From Lysobacterales bacterium (GTDB lineage: Bacteria > Pseudomonadota > Gammaproteobacteria > Xanthomonadales > SZUA-36), in assembly GCA_021648045.1 (NCBI GenBank), contig JAKITM010000001.1, positions 49,577-113,576 on the forward strand: a stretch of DNA of 64,000 nucleotides, written 5' to 3'. The notes beneath the pieces are model-generated. The model saw only the letters and a list, made by a program, of their open reading frames with translations, was not told the origin of the DNA and did not search any database. Positions 25,747 through 34,413 of the stretch are shown one piece after another. Numbering within the stretch: the first letter of the stretch is position 1; every line of letters begins with the position of its first letter. Position numbers and translations under genes: made by a program.

Positions 25747-26847
25747 TTAATATTTATAATCGCCGAACTGCATTTCAACCAGCAGAGAGAAACCCAGTGA
25801 TATTTTCCTTTTTTCAGAGAACCTTTCTCGCGGCCAAGTTACACTGGGCCCTGCTTCAATAAACAGCCAGTCCCGACCAACTGGTCGGCGTATCACCATG
25901 TGCAGACCATAATCCTGTATATCGGCTTCCTTGCCAGTTTCACCCTGAATAAACAGTTGGGTAGATAAAGCATGGTTCCCATGTATACGGTGATACAGCG
26001 TGCCGCCGGTGTACCATTTTACGCCTTCAATATCTTCGGCGATTGTTAAGGTGCTATCCCAGCGCAATAAACTATCGGGGCCAGCTTTATGGAATAGATT
26101 TAATCGGCTGGTGGTTCCAAAACCGCGCTCCGAACGCCAGAAGGCCGTCTGGCGAAAGCGCATAAACTGTTTTTCATTGAAGCTGCGATTGTAACGATAG
26201 CGGGCTTTCACATAGGGCTCGAAAAGTAGTTTTGCCCCGACTGAGATGGAAAACCCTCTGTTCCGATTACTCTGAGTGCGATAGCCAAGCCCCAGCAACC
26301 AGCTATTATCCTCACCGAAAATACCATCGCGAAAAGCACCGGGTAAGTCCGGTTGGGTATCACGCAAGTAGGTATTTTCATCAACGCGTCCGAAGAAAAC
26401 ATTGAGTTTATTATTGAGGTTGTTGAGCGGTGCGCGAATGTGAAAACGGCTACTATAATCAAAGCCATCATAACGGCTGTACTCAATTCCCAGTGCCACG
26501 CGTCCGGAAATATCTTCTTCATGAAATGCGTGGGTATCGCCGAAACGGCTATCGATCCAGCGGGCGGCTTGGCAAATGCCGATATTAAGTCCAATCTGTA
26601 TGGAGTCGATTCGAGTCCTGGTTTCATCCGCAGTCAACGGGTCAAAATAACAGTCACTTATGGTTTCGTGGAAGATCAGATCTGAGTTGAGTTCAGCCTG
26701 AAATGGGCTTAGTTGGGTAGGCTCGCCAGCGTTTAGCGTGCTTGAACCAATACCCCAGCAAACCAAGAGCATAAGCACTTTAGTGGAGGTGGGTTTGAAG
26801 GGCAGTGAGTTTTTCACTGAACTTAGGTTATGGATAAGAAACCACAT
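25747..26847 (-). CDS. Putative outer-membrane beta-barrel protein, unknown function
   Basis: A 366 aa protein with an N-terminal signal (KVLMLLVCWGIGSSTLNA, likely cut before GEP) and then alternating aromatic/polar strands spaced as in outer-membrane barrels (GRVALGIEYSRYDGF, WLLGLGYRTQ, FSISVGAKLLFEPYVKARY). It ends in FGDYKY, a C-terminal aromatic as recognised by BamA. Not assigned to a named family. The long N-region before the signal suggests the start may be the internal Met at 26772. It is convergent with the thioesterase gene and not evidently part of an operon. Confidence 0.65.
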   Translation of the reverse strand: MWFLIHNLSSVKNSLPFKPTSTKVLMLLVCWGIGSSTLNAGEPTQLSPFQAELNSDLIFHETISDCYFDPLTADETRTRIDSIQIGLNIGICQAARWIDSRFGDTHAFHEEDISGRVALGIEYSRYDGFDYSSRFHIRAPLNNLNNKLNVFFGRVDENTYLRDTQPDLPGAFRDGIFGEDNSWLLGLGYRTQSNRNRGFSISVGAKLLFEPYVKARYRYNRSFNEKQFMRFRQTAFWRSERGFGTTSRLNLFHKAGPDSLLRWDSTLTIAEDIEGVKWYTGGTLYHRIHGNHALSTQLFIQGETGKEADIQDYGLHMVIRRPVGRDWLFIEAGPSVTWPRERFSEKRKISLGFSLLVEMQFGDYKY

Positions 26848-26892
26848 GCTCTATTTATAACATAGCTGGTTATGACAGGTAGATAAATACGC

Positions 26893-27048
26893 CTAAGGGG
26901 TCATCGCTTGTAGGTATTCACGGGTATCCAAGGACTTGCCGCCGGCTGGGTAGGCGAGCGCAGTCGCATCAAAAACGGCCTGGTAAGTTGCAATGATTGC
27001 GTGGTCGGGGTAAATATTATCAACTGCGGTCGATTTTTGGGTGTGCAT
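26893..27048 (-). CDS. Possible small hypothetical ORF
   Basis: From an ATG at 27048 a 51 aa reading frame (starting MHTQKSTAVDNIYPDHA, ending LDTREYLQAMTP) runs to 26893, divergent from trpS. An alternative start at 27090 would overlap the trpS leader. No ribosome site or family is recognised. It could equally be chance; listed only because the interval between two divergent genes is otherwise empty. Confidence 0.2.
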   Translation of the reverse strand: MHTQKSTAVDNIYPDHAIIATYQAVFDATALAYPAGGKSLDTREYLQAMTP

Positions 27049-27098
27049 TGATGCATGTTCCCGTAAAATGAAATAAATTACCAGTAGCAATTATTATA

Positions 27099-28106
27099 AT
27101 GAATAAACAAACGATACTTACAGGCATCACCACCAGTGGAACCCCGCATCTGGGAAACTATGTCGGCGCAATTAAACCGGCAATTGCTGCGAGCAAGGAT
27201 CCTGCAGTCAGCAGTTATTTTTTTCTTGCCGATTACCACGCGCTAATTAAGTCCGTGGATCCACAAAAGGTGATGCAGTCTACCCTAGAAATCGCCGCAA
27301 CCTGGTTGGCGTTGGGACTGGATACTTCAAAAGCAGTTTTCTATCGGCAGTCAGATATTCCTGAAATTCCGGAATTAACCTGGTTTTTAAGTTGTTCAAC
27401 GGCCAAGGGCTTAATGAACCGGTCGCACGCATACAAAGCTGCGGTACAAGATAACCAGACTTCCGGTGAAGACTTGGATCATGCGATCAATATGGGTTTG
27501 TTTAATTATCCGATATTAATGAGTGCGGATATCTTAATGTTCAATGCGAATAAAGTGCCGGTAGGTAAAGATCAATTGCAGCACTTGGAAATGGCGCGGG
27601 ATATTGCGGCTCGTTTTAACCACAGCTATGGGAAAAACTTTACTTTGCCGGAAGCGGTAATCGATGAAGATAGCAAACTGATTCCCGGTCAAGACGGCCG
27701 TAAAATGAGCAAGAGTTATAACAACACTATCCCATTGTGGTTGCCGGAGAAAAAGCTGCGTAAAGCCATCATGAAAATCAAAACCAATTCTTTGGAGCCG
27801 GGTGAACCTAAAGATCCGCAGGATTCTACATTGCTGACTATCTATTCGGCTTTTGCAGATGCCGAACAAAAAGTAGAAATGATACAGGCATATCAAGACG
27901 GTATTGCCTGGGGTGCGGCTAAACAGATCGTTTTTGAGCTTATAAATACGGAGCTTACTGAGGCGCGGGAACATTATGAAGCTCTGATCGCTAATCCGGC
28001 TGAAATTGAAGCTGAGTTGGTGAGAGGTGCTGAAAAAGCGCGGGAATATGCGACGCCATTTATGCGCAGGCTTCGGCATGCAGTGGGTATCCGGGCACTT
28101 GCCTGA
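27099..28106 (+). CDS. trpS: Tryptophanyl-tRNA synthetase
   Basis: Class Ic synthetase of 335 aa. The HIGH-like motif reads TPHLGNYVGAI near residue 15, and the KMSKS loop is GRKMSKSYNN. MNLGLFNYPILMSADILMF-type helix (MGLFNYPILMSADILMF) and GKDQLQHLEMARDIA are the standard TrpRS signatures. It charges tRNA-Trp. The next gene starts 11 bp downstream, so the small membrane protein and FAH-family gene are likely co-transcribed. Confidence 0.97.
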   Translation: MNKQTILTGITTSGTPHLGNYVGAIKPAIAASKDPAVSSYFFLADYHALIKSVDPQKVMQSTLEIAATWLALGLDTSKAVFYRQSDIPEIPELTWFLSCSTAKGLMNRSHAYKAAVQDNQTSGEDLDHAINMGLFNYPILMSADILMFNANKVPVGKDQLQHLEMARDIAARFNHSYGKNFTLPEAVIDEDSKLIPGQDGRKMSKSYNNTIPLWLPEKKLRKAIMKIKTNSLEPGEPKDPQDSTLLTIYSAFADAEQKVEMIQAYQDGIAWGAAKQIVFELINTELTEAREHYEALIANPAEIEAELVRGAEKAREYATPFMRRLRHAVGIRALA

Positions 28107-28117
28107 GTTGTATTAAT

Positions 28118-28441
28118 ATGCTGGGTGTAATCTTGCTAATGCTACCGGTAGCTCTGGTGTTACTGTTTGTATATCGAATTATTGTGATCAAGCTGCAGCA
28201 ACGAGAACTTGATCGTGGTGATGGTATAGCGGTGATGCTGGCTATTATTTTAACGCTTGCCTATATCCACTGGACTCTAGCTCAGGACTGGTCTACAAGC
28301 AGTCCTATCTGGCCGAATGTTTTAGCCACGATGGGCGCTTATCATATATTTGCTTTTGGCCTTGCTGCCTATTTGTATTATCGAAAAATACGAGGAACAT
28401 CAAATGTTCAAACTGGAATATCCACAGCTGAAAACGACTGA
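28118..28441 (+). CDS. Small integral membrane protein, unknown
   Basis: A 107 aa protein with three hydrophobic segments (residues about 2-20, 35-55 and 70-88) and a polar C-terminal tail. No family recognised. It starts 11 bp after trpS, and its last 38 bases overlap the start of the FAH-family gene, which suggests genuine coupling although overlaps of this size can also mean that the true C-terminus has drifted. Confidence 0.6.
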   Translation: MLGVILLMLPVALVLLFVYRIIVIKLQQRELDRGDGIAVMLAIILTLAYIHWTLAQDWSTSSPIWPNVLATMGAYHIFAFGLAAYLYYRKIRGTSNVQTGISTAEND

Positions 28442-29036
28442 AGGCGAATGGTTTCCTGTGCATCGTATTTATTGTGTTGCCAAAAACTATGCCGATCATG
28501 TTCGTGAAATGGGCTCGGAACCTTCGCGTGACCCGCCATTTTTCTTTTCTAAACCAGCAGATGCTGTAACCCAGTCGGACAAGGTAAAATTTCCCCCGAT
28601 GACGGAAAACTTACACCACGAAGTCGAACTAGTATTAGCTTTGGGTGATCACGGAAGTATCTATGGTTACGCCGTAGGTGTAGACCTTACCCGTCGGGAT
28701 TTACAGGCTGAAGCCAAGCGCCGGGCACGGCCCTGGGATATGGCCAAGGGCTTTGATCAGTCGGCACCGATCTCTGTCATTATTCCCGCCACCGGGCCTT
28801 TTGACCAACTTGATATTCAGTTACAGGTGAATTCAGAAACTCGACAGCAAGGCAGCACCGCACAAATGATCTGGTCGACAGCAGAAATTCTAGAAACTCT
28901 CGGGAAATATTTTGAACTAAAAGCCGGTGACCTGATCTTTACCGGTACCCCTGCGGGCGTGTCAAAACTGCAGCGGGGTGATAACATTGAGATATCCCTT
29001 GGGGATAAGTTGCAGCACTCTTTCAGTCTTGTGTAA
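28404..29036 (+). CDS. Fumarylacetoacetate hydrolase family protein (YcgM-like)
   Basis: A 210 aa single-domain FAH-fold enzyme. RIYCVAKNYADHVREMG is the family N-terminal motif; HEVELVLALGD supplies metal-binding Glu residues, and VGVDLTRRDLQAEAKRRARPWDMAKGFDQS plus FTGTPAGVSKL complete the active site. Members hydrolyse acylpyruvates or decarboxylate oxaloacetate; E. coli YcgM is the closest named type. The ATG at 28404, preceded by GAGGAA, is preferred to the longer frame from 28350 because family similarity begins with FKLEYP. Confidence 0.86.
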   Translation: MFKLEYPQLKTTEGEWFPVHRIYCVAKNYADHVREMGSEPSRDPPFFFSKPADAVTQSDKVKFPPMTENLHHEVELVLALGDHGSIYGYAVGVDLTRRDLQAEAKRRARPWDMAKGFDQSAPISVIIPATGPFDQLDIQLQVNSETRQQGSTAQMIWSTAEILETLGKYFELKAGDLIFTGTPAGVSKLQRGDNIEISLGDKLQHSFSLV

Positions 29037-29047
29037 GTAGTAATAAT

Positions 29048-29407
29048 ATGGCGACACTAAGCGTTTATGGAATTAAACAATGTGACACTGTTCGCAAGAC
29101 ATTGCGCTGGCTGGATGCCGAGGGTATCGAATATCAATTCTATGATTTCAGGCAGGCAGGTTTCTCTCGGGAAACTTTAGAGAGTTGGCTGCAATCAACA
29201 AGCATTGAGCTATTGCTCAATCGGCGCAGCACCAGTTGGCGAAATTTATCCGATGTGGATAAACAAAACCCTGATCCTGAGCATCTAAAAACACTGTTAT
29301 TGGATAATCCGACGCTGGTTAAGCGCCCAGTTTTTGTCGTTGATGGTGCTGTTATCGGCCCCGGTTTTACAGCTGATGTTCAGGCTACACTGGAGCAACA
29401 TAAATAA
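29048..29407 (+). CDS. yffB: ArsC/Spx-family protein YffB
   Basis: A 119 aa thioredoxin-fold protein of the ArsC/Spx family. It has the single Cys in GIKQCDTVRKTLRWLD, the RRSTSWRNLSD segment and KRPVFVVDG, with the Arg-Pro that in ArsC binds the oxyanion. YffB homologues are commonly found directly upstream of dapE, as here, where the stop and the dapE start overlap (TAATG). The true activity is uncertain; glutathione-dependent thiol reductase has been proposed for E. coli YffB. Confidence 0.87.
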   Translation: MATLSVYGIKQCDTVRKTLRWLDAEGIEYQFYDFRQAGFSRETLESWLQSTSIELLLNRRSTSWRNLSDVDKQNPDPEHLKTLLLDNPTLVKRPVFVVDGAVIGPGFTADVQATLEQHK

Positions 29408-30546
29408 TGTCAATGGTGCTGGATTTAACCCGTGATCTTATTCGTAGGCCGTCTATCACGCCCGCAGATGAAGGCTGTCAGGCATTAATAGCAGACTATC
29501 TGAGCAGTTTTGGCTTCACTTGTGAATGGTTTAAGCGTGGCGATGTAAGCAATGTTCTACTTAGCCATGGCGACCCAAAAAATGGGCCAAGTATCTTAAT
29601 GCTGGGGCATACCGATGTCGTTCCAGTTGGTGATGAAAGCAGTTGGAAATATCCACCGTTTGCAGCGCGGGTCAATGAGGGTATACTCTACGGCCGCGGC
29701 AGCGCGGATATGAAAGGTGGGGTGGCTGCCATGGTGATTGCTTTGCAACGCCTGGTAGAGGAATTCCCCGATCATCTCGGCTGTGTGCAGTTGTTGCTTA
29801 CCTCCGATGAAGAAGGTCCGGCAGTTGATGGCACCTGTGTGGTTGCAGATGCTTTAAAGCAGCAGGATAGAATTCCCGATTATTGTGTGGTTGGCGAACC
29901 CACAAGCTCCAAACGCATCGGCGATATGGCACGAGTCGGTAGGCGTGGTTCTATTAACGCCAGATTGATTATTAAAGGCGAACAAGGCCATACCGCATTC
30001 GGTCATCTGATCGAAAATCCGGCGCATAAGTTAGCTGGCTTTTTAGCTGTAGTAACCCATTTTCGCTGGGATGAGGGCGACACGCTCTTCCCGGCAACCA
30101 GTTTGCAGGTTTCCGCATTGCAGGCAGGTGGCATTGCCACGAATGTCACTCCTGCGATTGCGGAGACCCGCTTCAATTTACGCAATGGCCCGGTATCCCC
30201 GCAGGCTGATCTTAAACAGCGAATGGAGTCTATCCTCGCTGATTTGAATATCAGCAATTATCAACTCGACTGGAATGTATCTGCCGAACCTTTTTATACC
30301 CCTGCTGGTACATTAACCGCTGCGGTTGAAGCGGCTGTTACCGGGTTGTTAGGTTATTCCCCAGAAATGAACACCGGCGGCGGCACCTCCGATGGCCGTT
30401 TTATCGCACCATTGGGAACCCAAGTGGTTGAGCTGGGCCTACTCAATCACTCAATCCACAAAATTGATGAGCACACCCCAGTAGCTGATTTAGATTTACT
30501 AATGGCAATATATTTCGACATCCTCCGCCGCCTACTAAAACCGTAG
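29407..30546 (+). CDS. dapE: Succinyl-diaminopimelate desuccinylase
   Basis: Di-zinc M20-family enzyme (379 aa) of the lysine/diaminopimelate pathway. Metal ligands are visible in LMLGHTDVVPVGD, GRGSADMKGG (bridging Asp) and LLTSDEEGPAVDGT (catalytic Glu pair), with VVGEPTSSKRIGD and LNHSIHKIDEHTPVADL near the end. It supplies diaminopimelate for peptidoglycan. Translationally coupled to yffB. A REP pair begins at its stop codon. Confidence 0.97.
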   Translation: MSMVLDLTRDLIRRPSITPADEGCQALIADYLSSFGFTCEWFKRGDVSNVLLSHGDPKNGPSILMLGHTDVVPVGDESSWKYPPFAARVNEGILYGRGSADMKGGVAAMVIALQRLVEEFPDHLGCVQLLLTSDEEGPAVDGTCVVADALKQQDRIPDYCVVGEPTSSKRIGDMARVGRRGSINARLIIKGEQGHTAFGHLIENPAHKLAGFLAVVTHFRWDEGDTLFPATSLQVSALQAGGIATNVTPAIAETRFNLRNGPVSPQADLKQRMESILADLNISNYQLDWNVSAEPFYTPAGTLTAAVEAAVTGLLGYSPEMNTGGGTSDGRFIAPLGTQVVELGLLNHSIHKIDEHTPVADLDLLMAIYFDILRRLLKP

Positions 30547-30629
30547 GGTGGGCATTTATGCCCACGCGTAAAACCTCACCAACTACCGACCCTCCAATTA
30601 ACTCGTGGGCATAAATGCCCATCCTACGG
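30543..30629. repeat. Inverted pair of REP-like units between dapE and clpB
   Basis: Unit 1 at 30543-30571 overlaps the dapE stop by a few bases; unit 2 at 30598-30629 is inverted and has CCCATCC instead of CCCACGC on one arm. Unit 2 ends at the very base before the clpB -35 box, so the pair may act both as a dapE 3' structure and as insulation for the heat-shock promoter. Confidence 0.88.
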
Positions 30630-30658
30630 CTTGAATAGCACCTTTGAAACCCCCATCT
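30630..30658 (+). promoter_or_regulatory. Sigma-32 heat-shock promoter of clpB
   Basis: CTTGAA (30630-30635) and CCCCATCT (30651-30658) separated by 15 bases match the RpoH consensus CTTGAA-N(13-17)-CCCCATnT. The initiation codon of clpB lies about 38 bases downstream, a normal leader, with AGGGG at 30683-30687 as ribosome site. Confidence 0.9.
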
Positions 30659-30696
30659 TATTGGTATCGAAACCTATGTTTTAGGGGATTTATAGT

Positions 30697-33291
30697 ATGA
30701 GAATGGATAAATTTACATCAAAATTTCAGCTCGCACTGGCCGATGCACAATCGCTGGCGGTGGGGCTGGATAATGCCATGATTGAACCGACCCATCTACT
30801 GGTTGCATTGTTGGACCAAGATGGCGGCAGTATCAGAAATTTACTCACCAAAGCCGGTATGCAGGTCAATGGCCTGCGCTCGCGTTTGGGTGAAATAATT
30901 GAGCAATTACCGAAAGTCGAAGGTGCGGCTGGTGAAGTTAACCTTTCCAACGACACCATTAAACTTCTCAATGTAATGGACAAACTGGCGCAAAAGCGCG
31001 GTGATCACTACATTGCTTCAGAAATATTTTTACTTGCCGTATTTGACCGCAAAGCGGAACTCAGTCGCCTGTTAAAAGAATTTGGCGCTAATCAGGCTGC
31101 CGTGGAAAAAGCGATTGAAGATATCCGTGGCGGCGAACAAGTGATTGATCCGAATGCTGAGGAAAATCGTGAGGCACTGGAAAAATACACTGTTGACCTG
31201 ACCGCACAGGCAGAATTATCCAAACTGGATCCGATCATTGGTCGCGATGAAGAAATTCGTCGCTGTATTCAGGTGTTACAACGACGCACTAAAAACAACC
31301 CTGTTTTGATTGGAGAAGCCGGCGTGGGTAAAACCGCGATTGTTGAGGGTTTGGCCCAACGCATCGTCAATAACGAAGTACCCGAAGGCATTCGCGGTAA
31401 GCGGGTGCTGTCTCTGGATATGGGCGCACTGATTGCGGGGGCAAAATACCGGGGTGAATTTGAAGAGCGCCTGAAAGCGGTTTTAAGTGACCTGAAAAAA
31501 CAGGATGGTCAGGTGATTTTGTTTATTGACGAAATTCATACTATGGTTGGTGCGGGCAAAGCCGACGGTGCTATGGATGCCGGGAATATGTTGAAACCCG
31601 CATTGGCTCGTGGTGAATTACATTGTATTGGTGCCACCACTACCGATGAATATCGCCAGTACATTGAAAAAGATGCCGCTTTAGAACGCCGCTTTCAAAA
31701 AGTATTTGTGGGCGAACCTACGGTTGAAGACACCATCGCTATTTTGCGCGGATTACAAGAGCGCTATGAAGTCCATCACGGGGTTGATATCACAGACCCC
31801 GCATTGGTTGCAGCGGCAACTTTATCGGAACGCTATATCAGCGATCGGCAGCTGCCGGATAAAGCCATCGACCTGATGGATGAAGCAGCTTCTCGGATTC
31901 GCATGGAAATCGATTCCAAGCCCGAATCATTGGATCGTTTGGAAAGGCGCTTGATTTCACAAAAAATCCAGCGCGAAGCCTTAAAAAAAGAAACCGATGA
32001 TGCGACCCGTAAACGCCTGGGGTTATTGGAAGATGAAATAGCCGTGCTGGAAAAAGAGTTTGCTGACCTGGATGAAGTCTGGAAATCAGAGAAAGCCGCT
32101 GTTCAGGGATCCACCCATATTAAAGAAGAACTGGAACGCAGCCGCGCGGAGTTTGAAACCGCCCAGCGGGCGGGTGACCTCGGGCGGATGTCGGAATTAC
32201 AATACGGCAAGATTCCGGCGCTGGAAAAACAGCTAGAAGAAGTTGAAGCACACCAGCAAACTGACTTTACCCTGCTACGCAACAAAGTAACAGAAAATGA
32301 AATTGCTGAAGTGGTTGCTAACTGGACGGGTATTCCGGTGAGTAAAATGATGCAGGGCGAGCGGGAAAAGCTGCTGCGCATGGAAGATGAACTGCACGAC
32401 CGGGTAATTGGTCAGGATGAAGCTGTAGTGGCTGTTTCCAATGCTATTCGCCGTTCGCGTGCCGGTCTTTCAGACCCGAATCGGCCGAACGGTTCTTTCC
32501 TGTTCCTCGGGCCCACCGGTGTTGGTAAAACCGAACTCTGTAAAGCTTTGGCGAATTTCCTCTTTGATACAGAAGAGGCGATGGTTCGTATTGATATGTC
32601 CGAGTTTATGGAAAGACACTCCGTGGCCCGTTTGATCGGTGCACCGCCGGGCTATGTTGGCTACGAAGAAGGTGGTTATCTAACCGAAGCCATTCGTCGG
32701 CGGCCTTATTCGGTCATCTTGCTGGATGAGGTAGAAAAAGCCCATCCGGATGTCTTTAACATCCTACTTCAGGTGCTCGATGATGGTCGCCTGACCGATG
32801 GCCAGGGTCGGACGGTGGATTTCCGTAACACGGTAATCGTCATGACCTCCAACCTTGGTTCGGGGCGGATTCAGGAAATGCAAGATGCAGCCTATGCAGA
32901 AATGAAAGAGGCGGTAATGGAAGAAGTAGGTCATCACTTCCGGCCTGAGTTTATCAATCGAGTTGATGAAATTGTGGTCTTCCACCCGTTGAACCAACAA
33001 CAGATCCGTCAGATTGCCGGTATTCAGATCAACAGCCTGGCGAAACGCCTAGCTGAACACGATCTGGTATTGCAGGTCAGTGATAAAGCACTTGATCTAC
33101 TCGGTAATGTGGGCTTTGATCCTGTTTATGGTGCCCGCCCGCTGAAAAGGGCGATTCAGACACTGTTGGAAAACCCGCTAGCAGAAAAATTACTGGCCGG
33201 AGAGTACGAAGCCGGTGAGGTGATTGATGTTGATACAGTAGATGGAGTATTAACTTTTGATAAAGCCCTGTTGGGTGAAATTGTAGATTAA
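30697..33291 (+). CDS. clpB: ClpB protein disaggregase
   Basis: Hexameric AAA+ chaperone (864 aa) that resolubilises aggregates together with DnaK. Domain order: Clp-N repeats (1-145), AAA1 with Walker A GEAGVGKT and Walker B ILFIDEIH, the coiled-coil M domain (about 400-530), AAA2 with Walker A GPTGVGKT and VILLDEVEKAHPDV, and the C-terminal D2 small domain. The pore loop GAKYRGEFEERL is present. No IGF loop for ClpP was seen, as expected. Expression is driven by the sigma-32 promoter at 30630; a strong terminator follows. Confidence 0.98.
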   Translation: MRMDKFTSKFQLALADAQSLAVGLDNAMIEPTHLLVALLDQDGGSIRNLLTKAGMQVNGLRSRLGEIIEQLPKVEGAAGEVNLSNDTIKLLNVMDKLAQKRGDHYIASEIFLLAVFDRKAELSRLLKEFGANQAAVEKAIEDIRGGEQVIDPNAEENREALEKYTVDLTAQAELSKLDPIIGRDEEIRRCIQVLQRRTKNNPVLIGEAGVGKTAIVEGLAQRIVNNEVPEGIRGKRVLSLDMGALIAGAKYRGEFEERLKAVLSDLKKQDGQVILFIDEIHTMVGAGKADGAMDAGNMLKPALARGELHCIGATTTDEYRQYIEKDAALERRFQKVFVGEPTVEDTIAILRGLQERYEVHHGVDITDPALVAAATLSERYISDRQLPDKAIDLMDEAASRIRMEIDSKPESLDRLERRLISQKIQREALKKETDDATRKRLGLLEDEIAVLEKEFADLDEVWKSEKAAVQGSTHIKEELERSRAEFETAQRAGDLGRMSELQYGKIPALEKQLEEVEAHQQTDFTLLRNKVTENEIAEVVANWTGIPVSKMMQGEREKLLRMEDELHDRVIGQDEAVVAVSNAIRRSRAGLSDPNRPNGSFLFLGPTGVGKTELCKALANFLFDTEEAMVRIDMSEFMERHSVARLIGAPPGYVGYEEGGYLTEAIRRRPYSVILLDEVEKAHPDVFNILLQVLDDGRLTDGQGRTVDFRNTVIVMTSNLGSGRIQEMQDAAYAEMKEAVMEEVGHHFRPEFINRVDEIVVFHPLNQQQIRQIAGIQINSLAKRLAEHDLVLQVSDKALDLLGNVGFDPVYGARPLKRAIQTLLENPLAEKLLAGEYEAGEVIDVDTVDGVLTFDKALLGEIVD

Positions 33292-33308
33292 CGTTTTTTC
33301 TTAAGCTT

Positions 33309-33338
33309 AAAAAACCCCGTAGTTGCGGGGTTTTTTTT
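33309..33338 (+). terminator. Intrinsic terminator of clpB
   Basis: Stem AAAACCCCG/CGGGGTTTT (33311-33319 and 33326-33334) with a 6 nt loop, followed by an uninterrupted run of eight T from 33331. It lies 20 bp after the clpB stop. Confidence 0.93.
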
Positions 33339-33365
33339 ATTGAGTAATGTCTCAGCAGTTCAAGT

Positions 33366-33648
33366 TTATTTGTCGCCCCTTTTTTGAGCTCTTAGTCCCA
33401 ATACTTTCAATCCCTGTTTAAAGAAAATATCTACCGGCATCTTCAAGGCGTTTAGGATCAGTAGCCAGAGTCGCTTTGATGCTACCCATATCGGTAACCA
33501 GTAACCAGTTTGCTGGCACCCTGATTCTCGGTCAAATGACTCAAATCAGTAGTCAGTTTCACAGCGTGGGTTATGGTCTTCAAATTGTGGGGGGTCTTGC
33601 ACCACAGTTTCCAGCACCGATTAGTAAGAAATGAATACGGTTTTTCAT
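33366..33648 (-). pseudogene. Possible small frameshifted gene remnant
   Basis: On the minus strand an ATG at 33648 opens MKNRIHFLLIGAGNCGA; the other two frames continue with protein-like stretches (LKTITHAVKLTTDLSHLTEN, then TDMGSIKATLATDPKRLE, or alternatively MPVDIFFKQGLKVLGLRA ending at TAA 33366). The N-terminus looks like a short signal sequence. I recognise no family, and two frameshifts are needed to join the pieces, so decay or chance are both possible. Nothing else was found in the 428 bases between the clpB terminator and fmdB. Confidence 0.3.
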
Positions 33649-33767
33649 TAGGGTGCCTGTGTATGGGAGGCTAGCCCTCTAGCTTATCAGAAACTATTGA
33701 TATCAGACTTGGAAATCATCTTTTTGCCCCAATTTCTTAAGCTGAGCAGAATTATCAGGAAAATTTT

Positions 33768-34052
33768 ATGCCGATTTATGAGTACCAATGCCAGCAATGT
33801 GATCACAAATTCGACAAATTGCAGAAAATTTCCGCCGATCCATTAGTCGATTGCCCTGATTGCGGGCAGCCAAAACTAATCAAATTAATCTCTGCTGCCG
33901 GCTTCCGTCTCAAAGGCAGTGGTTGGTATGAAACTGATTTTAAAACCGGCAAAAAGAAAAATTTGGCAGAAACCCCCAGTAACAAAACGGACGACAAGAA
34001 AAAAACCAAAGCAAAGACCGATAAAAAACCAACACCTAAGAGCCAGGATTAA
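33768..34052 (+). CDS. FmdB-family zinc-ribbon protein
   Basis: A 94 aa small protein with the FmdB/putative regulatory zinc ribbon: MPIYEYQCQQCDHKFDKLQK and VDCPDCGQPKLIKLISAAGF, giving two CxxC pairs. The C-terminal 35 residues are Lys/Thr rich and disordered. In many gammaproteobacteria this gene sits immediately before aspS; here 4.6 kb of accessory sequence intervenes. The biochemical role is unknown. Confidence 0.9.
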   Translation: MPIYEYQCQQCDHKFDKLQKISADPLVDCPDCGQPKLIKLISAAGFRLKGSGWYETDFKTGKKKNLAETPSNKTDDKKKTKAKTDKKPTPKSQD

Positions 34053-34057
34053 ACCGG

Positions 34058-34161
34058 GTAGGGTGGACATTTATGCCCACGCTTATCAAAAAAAATAATA
34101 TTTGCGATGCATGGTGGTTATTGTTAGTTCCAACGCGCGGGCATAAATACCCACCCTAGGG
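34058..34161. repeat. Inverted pair of degenerate REP-like units after fmdB
   Basis: Unit 1 at 34058-34085 (GTGGACATTTATGCCCAC core) and unit 2, inverted, at 34131-34161 (GCGGGCATAAATACCCACC). Both have point changes that partly break the palindrome, so this is an older pair. The remaining bases to 34413 show no gene; a TATAAT lies at 34336 without a clear -35 box. Confidence 0.8.
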
Positions 34162-34413
34162 TCAGGTGGACATTGTTAGTCCTAATTTCACTACTGCCCC
34201 GTCAATTTGCTCTTAATATTGCCATAGTTGGCGTAGTGCTTGAGGCAACTGCCCGTTCAGGCTCATTTCATATTGGACAAGGCTTCCCCCGCACACTGGT
34301 TGCCACTGTTATGATAGGATACGCAATGTAACTTTGTATAATAAGTGATACTAAAAGTCACACGCCAAAGTTAATCTGGTCGATATGTTTATATTATTAA
34401 CTGGGAGATAGTT

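Noticed and set aside
27534..28079. 181 aa minus-strand frame inside trpS
   Set aside because: Shadow of the highly conserved trpS coding strand; no domain seen.
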